Of a stretch of DNA of 64,000 nucleotides, positions 1 through 8,969 are shown in pieces. How positions within the stretch are numbered: the first letter of the stretch is position 1; every line of letters starts with the position of its first letter. The notes beneath the pieces are model-generated. The model saw nothing but the letters and a program-made list of their open reading frames with translations. It was not told where the DNA came from and did no database searches. A program made the translations under genes and the position numbers. The DNA is from Leisingera methylohalidivorans DSM 14336 (GTDB taxonomy: Bacteria; Pseudomonadota; Alphaproteobacteria; Rhodobacterales; Rhodobacteraceae), in contig NC_023135.1 in NCBI RefSeq assembly GCF_000511355.1, positions 3,126,371 through 3,190,370 on the forward strand, in the 5' to 3' direction.

Positions 1-2099
1 TGATCCACAAGTTCAACAAGGACGTGGACCCCAAGAAACCCTACAGCGAGCGCGACGACATTATAGTGATTTCTGACGAAGCCCACCGCACGCAAGCGGG
101 GCGGCTCGCTCGTAATATGCGCCTGGCGCTGCCCAACGCTGCCTTCATCGGCTTCACTGGCACGCCCTTATTCAAACAGGACCAGATCACTAAGCGCATC
201 TTCGGAGATTATGTCTCGCGCTACGACTTCAAACGCTCCGAGGAGGATGGCGCGACCGTCAAGCTAGTCTATGAGAACCGGGGCGAGAAGTTAGGGGTCG
301 CCAAGACGAACCTGAACGATCGGATCGCCGAGAAGATCGAAGAAGCGGAGCTCGACCCAGATCAGGCGGCGCTCCTCGATAAGCTGCTTGGAAAGGACTA
401 CGAGGTCATCACCGCGGATGAGCGGCTCGACAAGATCGCGGCCGATTTCGTGGAGCACTGCGCGACGAGGTGGGAGTCCGGAAAATCCCTATTCGTGTGC
501 ATCGACAAGATCACCTGCGCCCGGATGCACCAAATGATCGTCCCACGCTGGCGGGCGAAGGCTGCAGAAGTCAGGGCGGCCGCCGACGCCAAGCAAGCCG
601 AAGCAGATGCCGCTGCTGATGAAACCCTTCGCCTTGTACTCGCGGAGCAAGCGCAAGAACTGGCTGCGCAGGCAATGTGGCTCGAGGAAACCATCGTTGA
701 GATCATCATCAGCGAGGCGCAGAACGAGGTCGCGGACTTCAAGAAATGGGGGTTCGACATCATCCCGCACCGCGCCTTGATGAAGCAGGGCTTCAATACA
801 GGGAATGGAGAGCGGATTGATGCTGAGACGGCTTTCAAGAACCCCGAGCACCCGTTCCGCGTCGCAATCGTCTGCGCGATGTGGCTGACTGGTTTTGACG
901 TGGAATGCTTGTCGACGCTCTATATCGACAAGCCGATGAAGGCGCACACGCTGATGCAGGCCATAGCGCGGGCAAACAGGGTGTATCCTGGCAAGGACTT
1001 CGGCCTGATCGTCGACTACAACGGGATGCTAGCAAGCTTGCGTGCCGCGCTCGCCCAGTATGCGCTAGGCGATGATGGCACGGGCGGTGAAGAAATCATT
1101 GCGCCCATTGAGGAGCGCGTACAGGCTCTGCTAGAAGCTATCGAGGCGACCGAGGCGCATTTGCGCAGCCTCGCCTTCGATCCAAGTGTACTGCTTGGCT
1201 CGAAGGGCTTTGTGCGCATCAAGGGCCTCAAGGACGCCGTGGAAGCCGTCTATTCGACGGACGAGGCAAAGCGCCGCTTCGAGATTCTTGCACGACAGGT
1301 GTTTATCCGCTTCAAGGCGCTGCTTATGGAGCCCAGTGCGTGGGCACACGCCGAACGACACGACAACATTGAAGCAATCTACAAAAAACTGACCGAGCGG
1401 CGCGACACGGCTGATGTTACAGAGCTGTTGAAGGAGCTGCACCGGATCGTCAATGAAGCCATCCGAACGCAGGCACCAGGGGACGATCAAGCCGAGGGGC
1501 TGACCTTCGACCTGAGCCAGATTGATCTTGAGAAGCTGCGCGATGAATTTGCAAAGAAGGTCAGACGCAAAGCGACTGCGCTTCAGGACATCCGCGACAT
1601 CGTCGAACAGAAACTCGCCGAAATGCTGGCGCGAAATCCCGCTAGGATGGACTATCAGGTGAAGTACGAAGCGATCATCGCCGACTACAATCGGGAGAAA
1701 GACCGCACCACCATAGAAGAAACGTTCCGCCGACTGGTCGAGCTCGTCAACAGTCTGGACGAGGAACAGAAACGCGCAACGAAGGAAGGGCTTGGCGAGG
1801 ATGAGCTCGCGCTCTTCGACCTGCTGCTCAAGGATAATTTGGAAAAAACGTCTCGTGAGCGGGTGAAGCAAGCGAGCCGCGACCTCTTGGCGTCTATAAA
1901 AGCGCGCTTGGCCGAACTCGATCGCTTCTGGGAGAAGGAGCAGACCAAGGCTGATGTCGAGGTCTTCATCTTGGACGAGGTCTTCGCAAACCTACCGTCA
2001 CCGCCGTTCACGCCCGACGAAAAGAAAGCCCTTGCTGCAAGCGTCTACGCACATGTGTGGCAACAGGCCGTGAATGGTGGCTTCGCACAGGCGGCATAA
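1..2099 (+). CDS. hsdR: Type I restriction endonuclease subunit R (HsdR), 5' truncated by window edge
   Basis: This is the motor and nuclease subunit of a type I restriction-modification complex, which translocates DNA with ATP and cuts away from its recognition site. The reading frame is already open at base 3, so the start, the nuclease domain and Walker A lie outside the window. About 698 residues are visible. They include the DEAH box (ISDEAHRTQ), helicase motif III (GFTGTPL) and a C-terminal RecA-like lobe with motif VI (QAIARANR). A long helical C-terminal domain of the HsdR type, rich in charged coiled-coil stretches, follows. No hsdM or hsdS follows downstream, so any partners must lie upstream. 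Family assignment is secure; activity cannot be judged. Confidence 0.93.
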   Translation, partial: IHKFNKDVDPKKPYSERDDIIVISDEAHRTQAGRLARNMRLALPNAAFIGFTGTPLFKQDQITKRIFGDYVSRYDFKRSEEDGATVKLVYENRGEKLGVAKTNLNDRIAEKIEEAELDPDQAALLDKLLGKDYEVITADERLDKIAADFVEHCATRWESGKSLFVCIDKITCARMHQMIVPRWRAKAAEVRAAADAKQAEADAAADETLRLVLAEQAQELAAQAMWLEETIVEIIISEAQNEVADFKKWGFDIIPHRALMKQGFNTGNGERIDAETAFKNPEHPFRVAIVCAMWLTGFDVECLSTLYIDKPMKAHTLMQAIARANRVYPGKDFGLIVDYNGMLASLRAALAQYALGDDGTGGEEIIAPIEERVQALLEAIEATEAHLRSLAFDPSVLLGSKGFVRIKGLKDAVEAVYSTDEAKRRFEILARQVFIRFKALLMEPSAWAHAERHDNIEAIYKKLTERRDTADVTELLKELHRIVNEAIRTQAPGDDQAEGLTFDLSQIDLEKLRDEFAKKVRRKATALQDIRDIVEQKLAEMLARNPARMDYQVKYEAIIADYNREKDRTTIEETFRRLVELVNSLDEEQKRATKEGLGEDELALFDLLLKDNLEKTSRERVKQASRDLLASIKARLAELDRFWEKEQTKADVEVFILDEVFANLPSPPFTPDEKKALAASVYAHVWQQAVNGGFAQAA

Positions 2100-2334
2100 G
2101 GCTTTTCGCTGATCGTTCGATTTAGGGTCCATCAGGTAGGCGAACGGACCTGCGAACCACGCCGAGCGCAAACCCAAAATATTCTGCTTTATTTCAGTGG
2201 GATGGCGCTCTGAACCGGACTGCGCGCGGTTAACAGGTCCAGAGAATATCGGCCCTGAGAGAACACCTTTACGCCTCTTTGCACCGGGGCCGGTGAAAAG
2301 CCCCTCCCGCATAACCTTCGAAAACAAAAAGAAA

Positions 2335-2352
2335 ATCCGGCCGCAGCCGGAT
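2335..2352 (-). terminator. Rho-independent terminator after tRNA-Ser
   Basis: Read on the minus strand this is a perfect 7-bp stem (ATCCGGC/GCCGGAT) with a TGCG loop, followed by a T-rich tract (TTTCTTTTTGTTTT) over about 2321-2334. It lies 27 bases past the tRNA CCA end and should end that transcript. Confidence 0.8.
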
Positions 2353-2378
2353 CGGGAGAACGCTTTCGCGGGGTCAAG

Positions 2379-2468
2379 TGGCGGAGACGAAGGGATTCGA
2401 ACCCTCGAGACCCTTCCGGGCCTACTCCCTTAGCAGGGGAGCGCCTTCGACCACTCGGCCACGTCTCC
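2379..2468 (-). tRNA. tRNA-Ser (anticodon GCT), CCA encoded
   Basis: On the minus strand there is a complete 90-base class II tRNA. The acceptor stem is GGAGACG/CGTCTCC with discriminator G and an encoded CCA. The anticodon loop CTGCTAA sits in the stem CCCCT/AGGGG, giving anticodon GCT (serine, AGC/AGU codons). A long variable arm and the T-loop GTTCGAATC are also present. The long variable arm and the GCT anticodon agree with serine identity. It is a common integration site for mobile elements, but no integrase is seen beside it. Confidence 0.96.
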
Positions 2469-2714
2469 GCTGACCCGTATATCTGCGCTTGGGAGCGGAG
2501 AACAAGCGCAAAATGCCTTATCCACAGAAAATTCTTGAACCGCATCGGCAAGGCGCGGCGCTTGGCGCCAAGCGATGTCAAAGCCATGCAGCAGCAGCGT
2601 CAAGCGCTTGAGAAACCGGGATTTCACCGCACCCGCCCGTAACAACGGCGTCAGCGCAAACACCGGCTGGTCGATTGGGGCGGGCATCCGGAAATCACCG
2701 GCGCATCCAGGCGC

Positions 2715-4133
2715 CTAAACCGCGTCTTGGCTGCCGGCAGCCATGCCAGCCCCGGCTTCCAGCAGCTCCGCAAGGATCCGGCAGCAGGCGCTGTCCTGCA
2801 TCTGGCTCACGTTGAACCGCATGAACGGCGCCATGCTCTGCGACACACTGAACACATTGCCCGGCGCCAGCACCAGCCCCTCCTGCAGCGCGGCGCGGGC
2901 GAGGACCGCCGCATCCGCCCCGCCCGGCAGTTCGCACCACAGGTAGAAACCGCCGCGCGGCTGCACCCAGGGCCGGATTCCGAGGTCCGCAAGCCGCGCC
3001 TGCGCCTCAGCCCGGCAGCGGCTCAGCCGGTTGCGCAGGGCCTCCAGGTGCTTGCGGTAACCGCCGTCTGTCAGCACCGCATGCAGCAGATCTGCCACCA
3101 TCGGGCTGGGACCGCTGAAGTTCACCGCAACCTGCAAATCGGTCAGCGCCTCGATCCAATCGCCGCGGGCAGCGATGTAACCGCAGCGCAGCGAGGCCGA
3201 AAGGGTCTTGGAAAAGCTGCCTGTCCGCACCACCCGCTCCAGCCCGTCCAGCGTGGCCAGCCGCGGAGACAGCTCCGGCTCGAACCCGGCGAAGATGTCA
3301 TCTTCAACGACGATCAGGTCATGCTGCGCGGCCAGCGACAAGACCCGGTGCGCGACAGGCGCCGAAATCGTGGCACCGGTCGGATTGTGCAGCGCCGAGT
3401 TGGTCAGGTAGAGCCGCGGATGCTGTTCCCCCAAGACCGCTTCGAAACGATCCAAATCCGGACCCTCCGATGTGTAGGGCACGCCGATGATGCGGATCTG
3501 ATGCGCCCGAAGCAGCGCCTGGAAATTGAAATAGCAAGGATCATCGACCAGCACGGTGTCGCCCGGGCGCAGCAGCATCCGGCAGACCAGGTCCAGCGCC
3601 TGTGAACCGGATCCGGTCAGCAGCACCCGGTCCGGCGGGCAGGCCAGCCCCTGGTCGAACAGCTGGCGGCTGATATGGCGCCGCAGCCCGGCCCCGCCCT
3701 TGGCGCTGCCGTAGTCGGTCAGAACCGCATCCGGCGCCGCAGCCAGCGCCCGGATCGCCCGGCGCAGGGAGGCAACCGGCATCCAGTCTTCCGGCAGCCA
3801 GCCGCATCCGGGCTTTGGCGCATCCGTGCCGGAATCGAGCGACTGCCGCGCCACCCACAGGGGGTCCACTTCGCGTTCCAGCTGCGGCCCGGTGTCCGAC
3901 ACCGCGAAGGGCTGCGGCTTTGCGGCCACATAGAACCCCGCCCCCCGCCGGGCCTGGATCACCCCTTCGGCCGCCAGAACATCATAGGCGTCGGCCACGG
4001 TTGACGGCGACACGCCCAGCCTGGCCGCGCAGCCCCGGACCGACGGCAGTCTGTCGCCCGCCACCAGCGCCCGCGACGTGATACGCCGCCGGATATCATT
4101 GATGACCAGCGCACGGCGGGAGGGCTGCGCCAT
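2715..4133 (-). CDS. MocR/PdxR-type GntR-family regulator with aminotransferase-like domain
   Basis: The predicted protein has 472 residues. An N-terminal GntR winged helix-turn-helix (about residues 8-70, with LPSVRGCAARLGVSPSTVAD) is fused to a fold-type I aminotransferase domain. Lys309 in GSFSKTLS is the expected PLP-binding lysine. Proteins of this class sense PLP, amino acids or their derivatives and are regulators rather than enzymes. The start at 4133 begins just ahead of the DNA-binding domain; a longer frame upstream has no support. The gene is divergent from a DMT-family exporter, and the intervening 118 bases hold a perfect palindrome and repeated CTGTAT half-sites. It therefore probably controls that transporter and itself. 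The effector is not predictable from sequence. Confidence 0.9.
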   Translation of the reverse strand: MAQPSRRALVINDIRRRITSRALVAGDRLPSVRGCAARLGVSPSTVADAYDVLAAEGVIQARRGAGFYVAAKPQPFAVSDTGPQLEREVDPLWVARQSLDSGTDAPKPGCGWLPEDWMPVASLRRAIRALAAAPDAVLTDYGSAKGGAGLRRHISRQLFDQGLACPPDRVLLTGSGSQALDLVCRMLLRPGDTVLVDDPCYFNFQALLRAHQIRIIGVPYTSEGPDLDRFEAVLGEQHPRLYLTNSALHNPTGATISAPVAHRVLSLAAQHDLIVVEDDIFAGFEPELSPRLATLDGLERVVRTGSFSKTLSASLRCGYIAARGDWIEALTDLQVAVNFSGPSPMVADLLHAVLTDGGYRKHLEALRNRLSRCRAEAQARLADLGIRPWVQPRGGFYLWCELPGGADAAVLARAALQEGLVLAPGNVFSVSQSMAPFMRFNVSQMQDSACCRILAELLEAGAGMAAGSQDAV

Positions 4134-4165
4134 GGGGTACCTCGCTGTATTGCTCCGCGCGCCAG

Positions 4166-4185
4166 TACAGTTTGGTAAAACTGTA
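4166..4185. promoter_or_regulatory. Candidate operator between MocR regulator and DMT exporter
   Basis: There is a perfect inverted repeat, TACAGTTT-GGTA-AAACTGTA, in the divergent intergenic region. The hexamer CTGTAT occurs three times in the same orientation, at 4145-4150, 4181-4186 and 4191-4196. Direct repeats combined with a palindrome fit binding by a MocR dimer. That this is the site is inferred from position. Confidence 0.6.
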
Positions 4186-4251
4186 TGGTTCTGTATCTGT
4201 CTATTACATCCCTGCCCCCCTAGAAACCCCCAAAAGCACAGGAGAGAGACT

Positions 4252-5112
4252 ATGCAGGCATCGTTTTCGGGCTGGGGTAGCGGGCTGCTGGGTGTTGTGA
4301 TCTTCAGCGGATCGCTGCCTGCAACCCGCGTTGCGGTGGGCATGCTGGACCCGCTGTTCCTGACTTCGGCCCGTGCCGCCATTGCCGCCCTGCTCGGCGC
4401 CGCGCTGCTGCTGCTGCTGCGCCAGCCCCTGCCGCGACGGCAGGACCTGCCCTCGATCGCAGTGATCGCAGCGGGGGTTGTGATCGGCTTTCCGCTGCTG
4501 TCCGCGATGGCGCTGCAGCACATCACCGCCGCCCATTCGACGGTTTTCATCGGCCTTCTGCCGCTGGCAACCGCCCTCTTCGGGGTGCTCCGCGGCGGCG
4601 AGCGCCCCGGCCCGCTGTTCTGGCTGTTTTCGATTCTCGGAAGCCTGGCGGTGGCTGGCTTTGCCCTGTCGCAGAACGCGGATGTGTCGCTGACCGGCGA
4701 CGCGCTGATGCTGGCGGCCATCATCTTATGCGGGCTGGGCTATGCCGAGGGCGCGCAGCTGTCGCGGCGGCTTGGCGGCTGGCAGGTGATCTGCTGGGCG
4801 CTGGCGCTGGCGCTGCCGGTCATGGCGCTCACCGCGCTTGCGTTCCGGCCCGGAACCCTCGCGGACCTGACCCTGCCGGTCTGGATCAGCCTCGGCTATG
4901 TCTCGATGTTCTCGATGCTGATCGGCTTTGTGTTCTGGTATCGCGGCCTGGCGCTTGGCGGCACCGCGGGCGTCGGCCAGCTGCAGCTGCTGCAGCCGTT
5001 CTTCGGCCTGATCCTCGCCGCAGTACTGCTGTCAGAGCCCATTGCCCCCGCCATGCTGGGCGCCACGGCATTTGTGGTGCTCTGCGTCGCCGGGGCCAAG
5101 CGCTATGCGTGA
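4252..5112 (+). CDS. DMT-superfamily (EamA) transporter
   Basis: This is a 286-residue inner-membrane protein with about ten hydrophobic segments arranged as two EamA repeats. It belongs to the drug/metabolite transporter superfamily, whose members often export amino acids or metabolites. The start at 4252 follows a good ribosome-binding site (GGAGAGA at 4241). A longer frame to 4078 would run through the operator region and is not credible. It is divergent from a MocR regulator, a pairing often seen for exporters of amino-acid-like compounds. The substrate is unknown. Confidence 0.88.
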   Translation: MQASFSGWGSGLLGVVIFSGSLPATRVAVGMLDPLFLTSARAAIAALLGAALLLLLRQPLPRRQDLPSIAVIAAGVVIGFPLLSAMALQHITAAHSTVFIGLLPLATALFGVLRGGERPGPLFWLFSILGSLAVAGFALSQNADVSLTGDALMLAAIILCGLGYAEGAQLSRRLGGWQVICWALALALPVMALTALAFRPGTLADLTLPVWISLGYVSMFSMLIGFVFWYRGLALGGTAGVGQLQLLQPFFGLILAAVLLSEPIAPAMLGATAFVVLCVAGAKRYA

Positions 5113-5135
5113 CGGCCCGCAGGCCGCCAAGCAGG

Positions 5136-6056
5136 TCACGGCAACAGGGCCAAGCGCCGCAGAAACAGCGATTTCACCTCGTCCGCCTTCACCGTCATGC
5201 AGACCTTGACCGGTGCCCGGCCGCTGTCCGCAGCAGCCAGGGTGGCGCCGGAGGTTTCGCCCTCGCAGGACACCGCAAGCGGCACATCGCGCATCCCGAA
5301 CAGCTCCGGATGGGTGCAGGCGATCACTGCCGCCGGGTCATGCAGCGAACAGCCGTTCTTGCCCGCGGCCTCCAGATAGAACTTGAGGTAGAAATGCGAC
5401 ATCTCCTGCAGCATGCCGCCCAGCTCCGGCGACTTGGCCGCAATCGCTTTGAAATCCTCCGGCAGGCAGAGAATGCGATGGGTGACGTCCAGCCCCACGA
5501 ACACCACCTTGGACCCGCCCTGGCAGACCACGTCGGCGGCATGCGGGTCGTGATAGATATTGGCCTCGGCGTGGGGGGTGATGTTGCCGCCCTCTTCCAG
5601 CGAGCCGCCCATCACCACGATGGATTTCACATTGCTAATGAACTCCGGGTCGCGCTGCATTGCCAGCGCGATATTGGTCAGCGGGCCGATCGGGCAGACC
5701 ACCAGCGCGCCCTTGTGTTCGCGCGCCATCCGGCACAGGAAATCCGCGGCGCTCTCGTCCAGCGCCGTGCCTTTGGGGTCCGCCGCCGGGATATCGCCAA
5801 AGCCTTCCTCGCCATGCACATGGGCCGAAGGTTTGAAGGGCGGCAGCACCAGCGGCGTGGTGGCGCCAGCGGCAACCGGCACATCCAGCCCGGCGGCCTC
5901 CAGCAGCCGCAACGCGTTGCGGGTGGCGGTGGCGGTGGTCACATTGCCGAAGATCGTGGTCAGCCCCAGCAACTCAATATCCGGCGCCGCGGCGGCATAG
6001 AAGATCGCCATCGCGTCATCAATGCCCGGATCGGTGTCGATAATCAGTTTCACCAT
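5136..6056 (-). CDS. Inosine/uridine-preferring nucleoside hydrolase
   Basis: The protein has 306 residues and is predicted to hydrolyse the N-glycosidic bond of ribonucleosides, giving base plus ribose. The N-terminal calcium and ribose-binding signature DTDPGIDDA lies at residues 7-15. The family's central segment (CPIGPLTNIALA, then VVMGG) and the C-terminal DVTHRI motif are also present. Length matches the IUNH family. The gene converges on the DMT exporter and lies 16 bases downstream of pth, so it may be read from the pth transcript. Base preference cannot be predicted. Confidence 0.92.
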   Translation of the reverse strand: MVKLIIDTDPGIDDAMAIFYAAAAPDIELLGLTTIFGNVTTATATRNALRLLEAAGLDVPVAAGATTPLVLPPFKPSAHVHGEEGFGDIPAADPKGTALDESAADFLCRMAREHKGALVVCPIGPLTNIALAMQRDPEFISNVKSIVVMGGSLEEGGNITPHAEANIYHDPHAADVVCQGGSKVVFVGLDVTHRILCLPEDFKAIAAKSPELGGMLQEMSHFYLKFYLEAAGKNGCSLHDPAAVIACTHPELFGMRDVPLAVSCEGETSGATLAAADSGRAPVKVCMTVKADEVKSLFLRRLALLP

Positions 6057-6072
6057 CAGCCTGTCTCCCGGA

Positions 6073-6750
6073 TTATCTGAACTTGTCCATCAGCTTTTCC
6101 ATCGCTGAACGGGTGTCGGGTGCCGGTTCATCTTTGGCCGGCTTTTTCGCTTCCGCCTTCGGCTTGGCGGCAGAGCTGCGCGGCGGCGCGACGCGCAGCG
6201 CAACCGCATTCATGAACTTGCCGCCATCGCCCTTGGCCAATTCCGCTGCCCCGTCTGAAATGCCGCGCATCACATCGTCCAGCCAGCCCTCGTCCGCCTT
6301 TGGGAAATCGCGCAGCACATAGCCCGCCACCGCGTCCTTGTGGCCCGGATGGCCGATCCCCAGCCGCACCCGCGCGTAGTCGGCGCCGATATGCGAATGG
6401 ATCGAGCGCAGACCGTTGTGGCCGGCATGGCCGCCGCCCTGCTTGATGCGCGCCTTGCCCGGCGCCAGGTCCAGCTCGTCATGCAGCACCACCACATCGG
6501 CCGGTGTCAGCTTGTAAAACCGCATCGCCTCGCCCACCGACTGGCCGGACAGGTTCATGAAGGTCTGCGGTTTCAGCAGCAGCACCTTCTCACCGCCGAG
6601 GCTTCCTTCGCAGATCATGGCCTGAAACTTGGCCTTCCAAGGGCTGAACCCGTGGTCCGCGGCGATCCGGTCCAGCGCCATAAAGCCGATGTTGTGGCGG
6701 TTGCGCTCGTATTTCGGACCGGGATTCCCCAGCCCCACAAAGAGTTTCAT
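6073..6750 (-). CDS. pth: Peptidyl-tRNA hydrolase
   Basis: This essential enzyme releases peptides from peptidyl-tRNA that has dropped off ribosomes. The N-terminus carries the family pattern GLGNPGPKYERNRHNIGF, which includes the catalytic His near residue 20 and the tRNA-contacting Asn. Other conserved segments are KPQTFMNLSG, VVLHDELDL and GGGHAGHNGLRS. At 225 residues it is longer than the 190-residue typical enzyme because of a lysine/alanine-rich C-terminal tail, which is common in alphaproteobacteria. The rplY gene, its usual partner, lies about 1.4 kb upstream on the same strand and is separated here by an oxidase gene. Confidence 0.97.
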   Translation of the reverse strand: MKLFVGLGNPGPKYERNRHNIGFMALDRIAADHGFSPWKAKFQAMICEGSLGGEKVLLLKPQTFMNLSGQSVGEAMRFYKLTPADVVVLHDELDLAPGKARIKQGGGHAGHNGLRSIHSHIGADYARVRLGIGHPGHKDAVAGYVLRDFPKADEGWLDDVMRGISDGAAELAKGDGGKFMNAVALRVAPPRSSAAKPKAEAKKPAKDEPAPDTRSAMEKLMDKFR

Positions 6751-6825
6751 GACATGCCCGTCTGCGTTGCTGTAAACCCGGGTAATGCCCTATCCGGTGC
6801 CCGGAATCCAGAGCTGCCTGCCCGC

Positions 6826-8067
6826 TCAGGCATAGGCCCGGTCCGCAGCATATGGCGCCAGATCGATGTTGGGCTGCCGCCCTTCCGCCAGATCCGCGAC
6901 CAGCCGCCCGGTGATGCCGCCCAGGGTCAGCCCGATGTGCTGATGGCCAAAGGCATGGATCACCCGGTCCGACTGCGGGCTGCGCCCGATCACCGGCAGC
7001 GAGTCCGGGATTGTCGGACGGAACCCCAGCCATTCGCTGTCCGGTTCCGGCAGCGCCCCCAGCATCTCTGCCCCCTTGCGGGCGAGATAGGCCAGCCGCC
7101 GCGGATTTGCAGGCGCGTCGAGCGCTGCAATTTCAACCGTCCCGGTCAGCCGCAGCCCCTGCGCATGCGGAACCGCGTAAAACCCCGCCTCGGACCAGCC
7201 CACCGGCCGGGTCACCCGCTGCGCCTCATCCCTGAACATCAGGTGATAGCCGCGCTCAGTCCCCAGAGGGAGCTGCTCCGTCCCCGCCCCCGTGATCCGC
7301 CCGGAAAAGGCACCGCTGGCAATCACCGCATGACCGGCAGTGAGGCTCTGCCCCTCGGCCTGCAACGCCACCCCGCTGTCCGAGGCGCTTACCGCCTCGA
7401 CCGCCGCTGTCAGCGTTGTACCGCCCAGCGCCGTGAAGGCCTGGTGCATCCGGGTGATGAAGTCCAGCGGATCGCGCAGATGCCGGGCGGCATGGAAATG
7501 CACCGCGCGTTTGACCGGCAGCCGCAGGCCCGGCTCCATTTCCAGCGCTTCATCCGGCGCCAGCTCGCGCCAGGGCACCCCCAGGCTGCGGCGGCGCTCC
7601 AGCCCCGCGGTTGCAGCCTCGGCCGCCGCTGCGGTGGACCAGACCGACAGCTGGCCGCGCTCCACCACCAGATCCTGGGCGCCTGCGGCCTCGATCAGCG
7701 GATTGATCCCGGCGTCGGCATGGGACAGCAATTCGGCCAGGTGGGCGGAAATCCGGCGCGACGGTGCTGCGCGGCAATTGGCAAGGAAGGACAGCATCCA
7801 GCGCGGATTGCGCAGCGCGTGGGCATACGACAGCGACAGCGGGCTGTCCCTGGAAAACATCAGCTGCGGCAGGGCGGTCAGCACTGACGGGTCATTCACC
7901 GGCAGGCAGGCATAGGTCGCCAGTGTGCAGGCGTTGCCGTAACTGGTGCCGGATCCCGGCGGGTTCGGATCCGCCAGCAGCACCCGGTGCCCGCGCATCT
8001 GCGCCCACAGCGCGGTGCAAACGCCCACGGCGCCCGCGCCCGCAACGGCAATATCATAATCCGCCAT
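6826..8067 (-). CDS. FAD-dependent D-amino-acid dehydrogenase-like oxidoreductase
   Basis: The protein has 413 residues and belongs to the DAO/DadA family. Residues 1-30 form the FAD-binding Rossmann start, with the dinucleotide motif GAGAVG and an acidic residue after strand 2 (LLADPN). The C-terminal region (RPTIPDSLPVIGRSP, then GHQHIGLTLGGITGRLVADL) is typical of DadA-like enzymes that oxidise amino acids or N-methylated amines. The start at 8067 is preceded by a strong AGGAGGG site; an upstream Met at 8109 is not needed. It sits between pth and rplY and splits that common pair. The substrate is unknown. Confidence 0.88.
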   Translation of the reverse strand: MADYDIAVAGAGAVGVCTALWAQMRGHRVLLADPNPPGSGTSYGNACTLATYACLPVNDPSVLTALPQLMFSRDSPLSLSYAHALRNPRWMLSFLANCRAAPSRRISAHLAELLSHADAGINPLIEAAGAQDLVVERGQLSVWSTAAAAEAATAGLERRRSLGVPWRELAPDEALEMEPGLRLPVKRAVHFHAARHLRDPLDFITRMHQAFTALGGTTLTAAVEAVSASDSGVALQAEGQSLTAGHAVIASGAFSGRITGAGTEQLPLGTERGYHLMFRDEAQRVTRPVGWSEAGFYAVPHAQGLRLTGTVEIAALDAPANPRRLAYLARKGAEMLGALPEPDSEWLGFRPTIPDSLPVIGRSPQSDRVIHAFGHQHIGLTLGGITGRLVADLAEGRQPNIDLAPYAADRAYA

Positions 8068-8151
8068 CCGTCGCCCTCCTGCCTCTTGGCCGAAATGGGA
8101 CACCGGCACGGCGGAAAGTCAATCGTGTTTGCTGCGCCGTTCAAACGCAAA

Positions 8152-8174
8152 CGGGCCCCCGCGATGGGAGCCCG
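8152..8174 (-). terminator. Probable terminator downstream of rplY
   Basis: On the minus strand a 9-bp GC-rich stem (CGGGCTCCC/GGGGGCCCG, one G-T pair) has an ATCGC loop and is followed by TTTGCGTTTG. It lies 27 bases after the rplY stop. The T-tract is interrupted, so efficiency is uncertain. Confidence 0.5.
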
Positions 8175-8201
8175 CCAACCTTACCCGGAGGGGTGCGGTT
8201 C

Positions 8202-8843
8202 TTATTCTTCGGCAGCCACTGCTTCGGCTTCGCCTTCTTCGCCTTCGCCGTCTTCGTCATCCGACGCGGTCAGGCCGCCCGGGGAGGCGATGTTGGCGAT
8301 CACGAAGTCGCGGTCGATGGTCGGCTTGGCGCCGGCCGGCAGCTCGATCGACGAGATGGTGACAACGTCGCCGATGTTCAGGCCTGCCAGATCGACAACC
8401 AGCTTCTCGGGGATGTCGCCAGCGGTCACAACCAGCTCAACCTCGGGACGGGTCACGTTCAGCATGCCGCCTTTTTTGACGCCGGGGGCTTCTTCCTCGT
8501 TGATGAACTCAACCGGGATGTACAGGTTGACTTTCGAGGTGCGGCGCAGACGCATCAGGTCGAGGTGGGTCGGCAGGTCCTTCACCACATCGCGCTGAAC
8601 GTCGCGGCAGATCACGCGGACGTCGTCATGGCCGTCGACCTTCAGGTTCCACAGGGTGGCCTTGAACTGGCCGGCTTTCAGCTTTTTCAGTAGCACGTTG
8701 AACGGGATCTGGATCGCAACGGGATCCGAATCGCCACCGTAAACAACGCCCGGTACCATGCCTGCGCGGCGCGCAGCGCGAGCGGCGCCCTTGCCCGTCC
8801 CCGCACGTACTTCGGCGACGAGATCAGGAATCTCTTTTGCCAT
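8202..8843 (-). CDS. rplY: 50S ribosomal protein L25 (general stress protein Ctc type)
   Basis: The protein has 213 residues. An N-terminal 5S rRNA-binding L25 domain spans about residues 5-95 and includes the usual K-G-A-A-R-A-A-R-R stretch followed by VPGVVYGG. The longer TL5/Ctc-type C-terminal beta domain follows, ending in an acidic Glu-rich tail. The start at 8843 (MAKEIPDL) is the standard one, and a 3' terminator-like hairpin is present. It binds 5S rRNA in the large ribosomal subunit. Confidence 0.96.
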   Translation of the reverse strand: MAKEIPDLVAEVRAGTGKGAARAARRAGMVPGVVYGGDSDPVAIQIPFNVLLKKLKAGQFKATLWNLKVDGHDDVRVICRDVQRDVVKDLPTHLDLMRLRRTSKVNLYIPVEFINEEEAPGVKKGGMLNVTRPEVELVVTAGDIPEKLVVDLAGLNIGDVVTISSIELPAGAKPTIDRDFVIANIASPGGLTASDDEDGEGEEGEAEAVAAEE

Positions 8844-8969
8844 GTCTATTCTCCAATATATCTAGGGCGGGGTGCCTCCAAGGCTGTCACCCCGCGTGAA
8901 GCCGTGCCTATAGACCGGAAACCGGAATATGGGAAGGGGCAAAGCCCCCTGCCCGTTAGCGGGGCCGCG

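Noticed and set aside
2727..3605. Long plus-strand open frame opposite the MocR regulator gene
   Set aside because: It is a shadow of a high-G+C gene: composition is Arg/Gln/His-rich with no domain, and the opposite strand encodes a clear regulator.
4134..4724. N-terminal extension of the MocR gene to 4724
   Set aside because: It would run through the operator and the divergent exporter gene, and the added residues are low-complexity.
6340..7887. 515-codon plus-strand frame opposite pth and the DadA-like gene
   Set aside because: It crosses two real genes on the other strand and has no recognisable domain.
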